From DATGEO01 sp035310015 (GTDB taxonomy: Bacteria > Chloroflexota > Dormibacteria > Dormibacterales > Dormibacteraceae), in the NCBI GenBank assembly GCA_035310015.1, contig DATGEO010000110.1:1-24550 (forward strand): DNA of 24,550 bases, written 5' to 3'. The notes below the pieces were generated by a model that did no database searches, was not told where the DNA came from, and saw only the letters and a list, made by a program, of their open reading frames with translations. Positions 19,539-24,550 of this stretch are shown here, in pieces. Both the position numbers and the translations under genes were made by a program. How positions within the stretch are numbered: the stretch's first letter is position 1; each line of letters starts with the position of its first letter.

Positions 19539-21416
19539 GTGCTCGCTTTCGGGGGTCACGGCGGCACCTTTGGTGCGGCTGCCGCCGTGGCGTTCACGAC
19601 CGGCCTGCTGGGCGCGGTGATCGTTCTCCAGCAGGCGGCGCCGACGCCGGCGTCCGCCTTGCTCACCCTCTACGAGGGCTCGGCGTCGGTCTCGCGGGCG
19701 GGGGGCGCAGGATCGGAGGCGGCCCACTCCGGAGACACGCTCTCCGCCGGCCAGACCCTGGAGACCGGGGACCACACCAAGGCGTCGCTGACCTACCCCA
19801 ACCTGGCCCACGCGATGCTCGACTCGGAGAGCGAGCTTCACCTGAACAGCGTTTCGCGCGGCGTCTCCGGCGCGATGACGATCGATGCATCTCAGCCCTT
19901 CGGCAAGACCTGGCACACGCTTTCGCGCCTGGCCCAGGGATCGACGTACGTCATTCGCGCGCCGAACAGCACCACCGCCGAGGTCCGCGGCACAGAGTTC
20001 GAGGTCATCGTCGAGATCGTCAACGGCCTGACGATCGTGCGCATCAACGTGTTCTCCGGCATCGTGGCGGTGACGGCGAACGGCGTCACCGTCATCCTGT
20101 CCGCCGGCGAGTCGACCACCATCACGTCCGGAGAGCCGCCGTCCGCGGCGGCGCCGATCTCGGACGCGGACCGCCAGGACTCGTTCACCGTCTTCAACGA
20201 GACGCTGGACAAGACCCAGGGCGTCCCGGTGAGCGTCACGGGCGACCATTTCTCACCGCCTCAGAGCACCGGCCTGATCGACGGCCCGCTCGGTGACGGG
20301 AGCAGCGATCTCGAGTTCACCCTCGGCTGGCCCGGCTCGAAGTTCGAGCTGGACGTCTACCGGCCGGACGGCACGGCCTTCGCGGATCTCGCGTCGGGCG
20401 CGCCGCCCATCTCGCTGACCGCATACCAGGCGGAGGCAGGGGTGTGGAGGTATCGCGTCACAGACATCGTGTCGCGCCCCGCCGAGTCGTGGTGGGTGAT
20501 CGTCACCAGGATCACGCCGTCACGCCTTAGCCAGCGGCCGTCGAGCACCACGGCCAACCCCGCGACGATCCAGACCGCCGGCACCACGGCGCCCGTGCCG
20601 CTGGCCGCGCGCCCCACCGCGTCGCCGTCCCCGCAGCCGTCGCCCGCGGCTTCGCCGCAGGGGTCCCCCGCGCCTTCGCCGCAGCCGTCTCCCGCGGCTT
20701 CGCCGCAGCCGTCCCCTGCGCCTTCGCCGCAGCCGTCTCCCGCGGCTTCGCCGCAGCCGTCTCCCGCACCTCCCGCTTCGCCGTCGCCCTCGACCGGCGC
20801 GGCGCCGGGCCCGACGCCCGCTCCCTCACCCGAACCGTCGCCGTCGCCGCCCACTGCATCGCCGCCCTCTGCATCGCCGCCTCCCGCATCGCCGCCTCCC
20901 GCATCGCCGCCGCCGCCAACACCTTCGGGCGATGGGGTGACATCGATCCGCGGTGACGGCTCGATTCTCGCCGCCGGCGGCGGTTCGAACGCGATGTGCG
21001 CGAGCGCTCGAGGCGCTCAGGTGCGGTTCAAGCTGCGCGCGAGCTACTCGACCGCGGGCGCGCCGGAGCCCACGGGCGGCATCTCGCTCGCCTTCTCGAC
21101 GTCAGCTTCCTGCACACCCGGCCAGACCGGGTCGCAAACCTATGACCTCACGAGCTCGCAGCTCAGCGCGGCTGGCGCGACCAGCGGCACCACCGTGCTC
21201 GTTTTTCGCAGCCTGGACATCACCGACGAGACCGTCCCCGGCAAGGCTGGCCGGATCGTCGTCGAGTGCAGCCGCTGGACGCTGCGCGTCATCGTCTCTG
21301 GGAGCGGACCGCGCGCGGTCGCTCTCGCATTCACGGTGGTCGACGGTGATGGGACGCTCGTCTGGACGAGCGGTCAGGGCAGCCTGGTCGGCGGTTCGGT
21401 CGGACCCTGGGCCTAG
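19539..21416 (+). CDS. FecR-domain surface protein with proline-rich repeat linker
   Basis: The protein is 625 residues. There is one N-terminal membrane segment at about 12-31, then a FecR domain (~41-197) seen in 'GDTLSAGQTLETGDHTKASL', 'TYVIRAPNSTTAEVRGTEF' and 'VFSGIVAVTANG.TV.L.AGE'. A beta-rich segment (~225-335) resembles pre-peptidase C-terminal folds (ELDVYRPDGT...AGVWRYRV). A Pro/Ser/Ala linker (~350-470) is built of tandem repeats. A final ~150-residue unknown domain has Cys pairs. FecR domains sit in the periplasm or outside and often sense or scaffold; no partner sigma factor is nearby. GTG 19539 is preceded by GGGAGGGGG. Its TAG overlaps the convergent fadD stop in CTAG. Confidence 0.82.
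   Translation: MLAFGGHGGTFGAAAAVAFTTGLLGAVIVLQQAAPTPASALLTLYEGSASVSRAGGAGSEAAHSGDTLSAGQTLETGDHTKASLTYPNLAHAMLDSESELHLNSVSRGVSGAMTIDASQPFGKTWHTLSRLAQGSTYVIRAPNSTTAEVRGTEFEVIVEIVNGLTIVRINVFSGIVAVTANGVTVILSAGESTTITSGEPPSAAAPISDADRQDSFTVFNETLDKTQGVPVSVTGDHFSPPQSTGLIDGPLGDGSSDLEFTLGWPGSKFELDVYRPDGTAFADLASGAPPISLTAYQAEAGVWRYRVTDIVSRPAESWWVIVTRITPSRLSQRPSSTTANPATIQTAGTTAPVPLAARPTASPSPQPSPAASPQGSPAPSPQPSPAASPQPSPAPSPQPSPAASPQPSPAPPASPSPSTGAAPGPTPAPSPEPSPSPPTASPPSASPPPASPPPASPPPPTPSGDGVTSIRGDGSILAAGGGSNAMCASARGAQVRFKLRASYSTAGAPEPTGGISLAFSTSASCTPGQTGSQTYDLTSSQLSAAGATSGTTVLVFRSLDITDETVPGKAGRIVVECSRWTLRVIVSGSGPRAVALAFTVVDGDGTLVWTSGQGSLVGGSVGPWA
20621..20770 (+). repeat. Tandem ~24-bp coding repeats (8-residue P/S/A/Q unit, alternating as a 48-bp pair)
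   Basis: Units of the form PSPQPSPA and ASPQPSPA alternate, each encoded by 24 bp with near-identical sequence (e.g. CCGCAGCCGTCTCCCGCGG). The length stays in frame, so copy-number change would alter only linker length. This is a codon-phase minisatellite inside the FecR-domain gene. Confidence 0.8.
20856..20915 (+). repeat. Four tandem 15-bp coding repeats (ASPPP)
   Basis: GCATCGCCGCCTCCC occurs exactly at 20871-20885 and, identically, at 20886-20900. Near copies flank these at 20856 and 20901. They encode ASPPS, ASPPP, ASPPP and ASPPP in the same proline-rich linker, a second independent repeat block of different period from the 24-bp one. Confidence 0.85.
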
Positions 21417-23173
21417 GCCGGCTCCTTCCTCCCCGAGTACATCGCCTCGATCTCTTTTGCGAAGTGCTGCTGCACGACCTTGCGCTTGACGTCCAGCTTC
21501 AGCGACAGCTCGCCCTTCGCCTCGGAGAAGTCGTCCTTCAGCAGCGTGAAGTACTTGACCGTCTCCCAGTGGCCGAGGTTCGCGTTCGCCTCGTCGACCG
21601 CCTTCTGCACGTGCTTGCTCAGGGCGGCATCGTCCAGCCCCTGCTTTTTGGCCTCGGCCCAATCAGGGATCACCAGCGCGCTTATGTAGGGCTTGCCCTC
21701 GCCCACGACGACCGCGCGGTCGATGAGCGCATCGCGCATCAGCGCGAACTCGATCGGCTGCGGCGCGATGTACTTGCCGCCCGCGGTCTTGAACAGCGCC
21801 TTCTTGCGGTCGGTGATGCGAAGGAACCCGTCGGCGTCGATCTCGCCGATGTCGCCGGTGAGGATCCAGCCGTCGCGCATCGCTTCCGCGGTCGCCTCGG
21901 GGTTGTCGTGATAACCGAGCATGTTGCCCGGGCTGTTGACCATGATCTCGCCGTCCTCGGCGATCTTCAGCTGCACGCCCGGGAGGGGCTTGCCGACGGT
22001 CAGGAACTTGTGGTCGGACAGGGTGTTGCTCGTGGCACCGGACGACATCTCGGTCATGCCCCAGCCATTCAGGATGGGCACGCCGATCGACCAGAAGAAC
22101 TCCTCGACCTCGCGCGAGAGCGCGGCGCCGCCGCTGATGAAGAAGCGCAGGCGCCCGCCGGTCAGCCGCTTGCGCAGACTCGCCAGCACGAGGCGGTCGG
22201 CCAGCCGGTGCTGCGCGTCGAGCAAGGCTCCGCGCTTGCGTTCGACCGAGTGCCGCCGGCCGGTGTTCAAAGCCCAGCGGAACAGCGTGCGCTGCACGGC
22301 CGGCGTCTGGTTGACCCGCGACATGACGGCCGCATACATCTTTTCGTACACGCGCGGGACGCTGAGCATGATGGTCGGCCGCACCGCTCCGATCTCCTGG
22401 ACCAGGTGATCCCCGCCGCTTGAGATCCAGGTCTGGCCGCCGAACAGGAGGCCGACGAAGATGCCGTTGATGCGCTCGAAGACGTGGGAGTACGGAAGGA
22501 ACGAAAGGGTCGAGTCGTTCTCGTCCAGCGGGAAGACCTTCAGCGCCGCGCGGCTGATGTCGACCAGGCCGCGATGCGGCAGCTCAACGCCTTTCGGGTC
22601 GCCAGTCGTTCCCGACGTGTAGACGATCGTGCAGAGGTCGTCGGGCTTGATCCTGGCGAGGCGTGTGGCGATCTCGGCGAGCTGCGCCGGGCGGCGCGCC
22701 ACCCACGCGGCGACGTCCTCGTCCATGGTCACGACCTTGCCGAGCGCGCCGCCGGTCGGAAGGCTCGAAGCCATCTTGGAGTCGGATGCGATGGCCATCA
22801 CAGCCTCGCTGTTGCTGACGATCTTGTCGATGACGTCGCGCGAGGTCGCGGGATAGATCGGCACCGTCACTGCGCCGGCGGTCTGAATGGCGAAGTCGCA
22901 GTAGAGCCATTCGACGCGGTTGGGCGCCATCAGGATGACGCGGTCGCCCTGCTTCACACCGGCGTCGACGAGACACGACGCGACCGCGAGCACGTCGCGC
23001 TTCATGTCCGCCCACGTGTGGACCCTCCACTCCTCGCCCACGAGGTAGTGCACGAGCGGCCGGTCGCGCCAGCGCGCGGCCTGGGAGAAGAACACCCCGA
23101 CGGTCGTCCGGTCGGCGATGCCCTCAGGGTTGAGCTCCGCGGTCGCCTCGCCGGATGTTCCGGTGGCCGACAT
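21413..23173 (-). CDS. Long-chain fatty-acid--CoA ligase (FadD15-like AMP-binding enzyme)
   Basis: The protein is 586 residues. It activates fatty acids with ATP and CoA through an acyl-adenylate. Motifs in order are the P-loop YTSGTTGDPKGVELPH at ~185-200, LPYSHVFERI (~226-235), the 'FISGGAALSREVEEFF' region, the adenylate motif GWGMTEMSS at ~370-378, the hinge 'GDIGEIDADGFLRITDRKK', and 'FKTAGGKYIAP' with the catalytic Lys near the C-terminus (GELSLKLDVKRK). Length and motifs fit the bacterial ACSL/FAA1-type group rather than short-chain synthetases. ATG 23173 lies 9 bp after the greA stop, so the two are probably co-transcribed. The TAG stop interlocks with the FecR gene's TAG. Confidence 0.94.
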   Translation of the reverse strand: MSATGTSGEATAELNPEGIADRTTVGVFFSQAARWRDRPLVHYLVGEEWRVHTWADMKRDVLAVASCLVDAGVKQGDRVILMAPNRVEWLYCDFAIQTAGAVTVPIYPATSRDVIDKIVSNSEAVMAIASDSKMASSLPTGGALGKVVTMDEDVAAWVARRPAQLAEIATRLARIKPDDLCTIVYTSGTTGDPKGVELPHRGLVDISRAALKVFPLDENDSTLSFLPYSHVFERINGIFVGLLFGGQTWISSGGDHLVQEIGAVRPTIMLSVPRVYEKMYAAVMSRVNQTPAVQRTLFRWALNTGRRHSVERKRGALLDAQHRLADRLVLASLRKRLTGGRLRFFISGGAALSREVEEFFWSIGVPILNGWGMTEMSSGATSNTLSDHKFLTVGKPLPGVQLKIAEDGEIMVNSPGNMLGYHDNPEATAEAMRDGWILTGDIGEIDADGFLRITDRKKALFKTAGGKYIAPQPIEFALMRDALIDRAVVVGEGKPYISALVIPDWAEAKKQGLDDAALSKHVQKAVDEANANLGHWETVKYFTLLKDDFSEAKGELSLKLDVKRKVVQQHFAKEIEAMYSGRKEPA

Positions 23174-23182
23174 CTCGAGCTC

Positions 23183-23647
23183 TTACTTCACCGCCTTGAT
23201 CGTCAGCGTGAGGCTGCCCTGGGGGACGCTGATCGTGACCTTGTCACCCTTCTTCTTGCCCACAAGCGCGCGCCCCACCGGCGAGTCGACGGAGATCCGG
23301 CCGGCGGAAGGATCGCTCTCCACCGCGCCGACCAGGTGATAGGTTTCGGTCGAGCCGTCGGACTCGGCGACCTCGATCGTGGAACCGGGTCCGGCCACGC
23401 TCGAATGTGGCTCCTTGATGATCTCGGCCCGGCCGATCATCTCCTGCAGCTCGTAGATGCGGCTGTCGAGGAGCCCGACCTCCTCCTTCGCCTGCTCGTA
23501 CTCGGGGTTGTCCTCGATGTCGCCCGGCTGGAAGGCCTCCTTCAGCCTTTCGCCCGCCTCGGTGCGGCGCTTCAACGCCACGTCGAGATCGCGCTTGAGC
23601 TTTTCGAGCCCCTCGGGAGTCAGCAAAACAGGTTCGGTTAGATCCAT
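23183..23647 (-). CDS. greA: Transcription elongation factor GreA
   Basis: The 154-residue protein rescues backtracked RNA polymerase by stimulating transcript cleavage. The N-terminal coiled coil begins 'LTPEGLEKLKRDLD' and holds the acidic tip 'GDIEDNPEYEQAKEEVG', with the D/E pair that enters the secondary channel. The C-terminal FKBP-like domain carries 'RISVDSPVGRALVGKKKGDKVTISVP', the standard GreA ending. ATG 23647 gives the normal length. No strong SD is visible. A TATTAT hexamer at 23664-23669 (minus strand) could give a very short leader. It is the first gene of a greA-fadD unit. Confidence 0.95.
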   Translation of the reverse strand: MDLTEPVLLTPEGLEKLKRDLDVALKRRTEAGERLKEAFQPGDIEDNPEYEQAKEEVGLLDSRIYELQEMIGRAEIIKEPHSSVAGPGSTIEVAESDGSTETYHLVGAVESDPSAGRISVDSPVGRALVGKKKGDKVTISVPQGSLTLTIKAVK

Positions 23648-23662
23648 ACCCGGCCTCGGGCC

Positions 23663-23669
23663 AATAATA
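23663..23669. promoter_or_regulatory. Shared A/T-rich element between greA and the divergent small gene; -10 candidates on both strands
   Basis: The 30-bp gap between the two ATGs contains one A/T island, AATAATA at 23663-23669. On the minus strand TATTAT lies 16 nt before greA's ATG. On the plus strand AATAAT ends 9 nt before ATG 23678. ATACCCGGC occurs twice in direct orientation (23646-23654 and 23667-23675), 21 bp apart, flanking it. A back-to-back promoter is likely; the repeat's role is speculative. Confidence 0.4.
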
Positions 23670-23677
23670 CCCGGCTG

Positions 23678-23983
23678 ATGGACCCCTCCGATCTGCGCGC
23701 GGGCGTCGCCGAAGCGCTCCTGCGCGAAGGTCCGATCGACGCCGAAACGTTCAACGCCGCGTGCTTCATGCTCTCTCGCGCGCTCGATGAAATGGGCTTC
23801 GCGGTGCCCGACGCGGGGCCGCTCGTGCGCCGTCTTCTCCGCGTCGCGGGGCGGGTCGTGATCGACACCGCCGCGTCCGGCGCGTCACCGGACGTGTGGC
23901 CCAACACGAAAGAGATGGCGATGGAATGGATCGCCGAGGCGCTGCGTGACCTCGGCTATGAGGTCAAGTCTGTAGAGGGCTGA
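23678..23983 (+). CDS. Small cytoplasmic protein of unknown function
   Basis: The protein is 101 residues and I do not recognise it. It is predicted helical and acidic, with 'DLRAGVAEALLREGPIDAETFNAACFML', 'LVRRLLRVAGRVVIDTAASG' and a C-terminal helix 'MEWIAEALRDLGYEV'. There is one Cys (in AACFML), no signal and no TM segment. ATG 23678 is preceded by an AATAAT hexamer rather than an SD. Codon usage with G/C third positions matches the neighbours, supporting it as a real gene. Its TGA is directly followed by the reverse-strand stop of the next gene (TGATCA). Confidence 0.7.
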   Translation: MDPSDLRAGVAEALLREGPIDAETFNAACFMLSRALDEMGFAVPDAGPLVRRLLRVAGRVVIDTAASGASPDVWPNTKEMAMEWIAEALRDLGYEVKSVEG

Positions 23984-24550
23984 TCACGGACGCGCCGACG
24001 GCGTGGGTAGCGCCGTCGCACGCGGGCTCGGCGAGGCGACCGGGTGCGATGGCGTGGCGGACGCGGATGGGCTGGGTGAGCTGGAGGGCCGCAGGCTCGG
24101 AGAGGGCAAGGCGGTGGGAGTCGGCTTCGCCGTCACCGGGGACACCGCGGGCGACCTGGCGGCCAGAGGTTTGCTGGATGGCGCCGCCGGTTGCGGGCTG
24201 GGAAACAGCGGCACCGGCGACGGCACCGCGGCCAGGGCCTGGTTCAGGCTCGAGTCGACCACGGGCGAGGTCGCGATCGCGGGCGTGAGCACGATCGCGA
24301 GTGCGACCAGGACCGCCGCCAGCGCCGCACGGCGCGGCCGGCCGGACAGCACGGACGGGCGCGCACCAGTCGTTTGCGGCGAGCGACTGAAGGCGTTGCG
24401 CGACGGGGTGAGCGCGATGCGCTGGGCAAAAAGGCCGGCCGCCGGTGCCGTCGCCCAGGCGAGCGACTGCCACACCAGGAGGACGCCGCAGACGATGCCG
24501 ATGCCGGTAGGAGCGAGGATGAAGACCATCACCGCGATCCCAAGAGCCGC
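23984..24550 (-). CDS. Membrane protein with long Pro/Ser-rich extracytoplasmic tail, 5' truncated by window edge
   Basis: The frame stays open to the window end; the first visible residues (ALGIAVMVFILAPTGIGIV) are already a hydrophobic segment, so the start is probably outside. GTG 24532 and ATG 24529 are internal alternatives. A short loop follows, then a basic stretch (SGRPRRAALAAVLVALAIVL) leading into a second membrane segment. The last ~90 residues are P/S/A/T-rich (SPSPSASATPSHPVASPSP) and probably exposed outside. No catalytic motif is visible and the function is unknown. The tail resembles the S/P-rich linkers of other exported proteins here. Confidence 0.65.
   Translation of the reverse strand, partial: AALGIAVMVFILAPTGIGIVCGVLLVWQSLAWATAPAAGLFAQRIALTPSRNAFSRSPQTTGARPSVLSGRPRRAALAAVLVALAIVLTPAIATSPVVDSSLNQALAAVPSPVPLFPSPQPAAPSSKPLAARSPAVSPVTAKPTPTALPSPSLRPSSSPSPSASATPSHPVASPSPRATALPTPSARP

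Noticed and set aside
20621..20915. Short regular repeats as a possible CRISPR array
   Set aside because: They have no spacers, are multiples of three and stay in the reading frame of a proline-rich linker; no cas genes are nearby.
1..24550. Mobile element, prophage or defence island
   Set aside because: I found no integrase, transposase, tRNA-flanking repeat, restriction, toxin-antitoxin or phage structural gene; base composition looks even apart from the short A/T pocket near 19430.

Overview
This is a very GC-rich window with densely packed genes and frequent GTG or TTG starts. Several genes appear to have leaderless promoters: a TANNNT-type hexamer 6-8 nt before the start codon and no Shine-Dalgarno. 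The gene content is a GT87 mannosyltransferase-like protein, an actinobacterial-type fumarase C, DrrAB-like and FadD15-like proteins, and S/P-rich secreted tails. Together this suggests an uncultured high-GC Terrabacteria lineage (Dormibacterota, Chloroflexota or Actinomycetota). The assignment is an inference from style and families; no rRNA or other decisive phylogenetic marker is present.

Layout. 1-2331 (+): the tail of a crotonase, then a DrrA/DrrB-type ABC exporter pair. 2185-3411 (-): a GT87-like membrane glycosyltransferase whose 3' end runs antisense into drrB. 3439-3969 (+): a GNAT acetyltransferase, divergent from the GT87 gene across a 27-bp gap holding a perfect dyad. 3977-4000: a strong hairpin belonging to a widespread REP-like repeat. 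4019-14617 (-): a run of ten genes, nine of them joined by 0-4 bp start/stop overlaps: fumarase C, a crotonase, a K+ channel with RCK domain, a haloalkane dehalogenase, a CDF transporter with three C-terminal domains, a two-domain GNAT, a lipoprotein-like sedolisin (S53), a PrsW-like membrane protein with two zinc ribbons, a zinc-ribbon/TM protein and a LysE-type exporter. 14646-16550 (+): Ppx/GppA phosphatase and a CzcD-type zinc transporter. 16498-18180 (-): a large uncharacterised protein with a nucleoside-phosphorylase-like C-terminal half. 18277-18993 (+): a secreted helical protein. 18990-19358 (-): a small Cys-motif protein. 19539-21416 (+): a FecR-domain surface protein with proline-rich repeats. 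21413-23647 (-): greA-fadD. 23678-23983 (+): a small unknown protein. 23984-24550 (-): a membrane protein with a long P/S-rich tail, cut by the window end.

How the genes relate. The region looks mainly chromosomal and housekeeping; I see no integrase, transposase, tRNA, CRISPR or phage gene. The most distinctive part is the long overlapping operon, which mixes central metabolism, ion and metal transport, dehalogenation and a membrane/surface block (S53 peptidase, PrsW-like protein, zinc-ribbon protein). Overlap implies co-expression, but I cannot show that these products form one system. The other notable points are a PrsW-fold protein lacking the expected catalytic residues, a CDF protein with a tripled cytoplasmic domain, the phosphorylase-like orphan, and convergent gene pairs that share palindromic stop codons.
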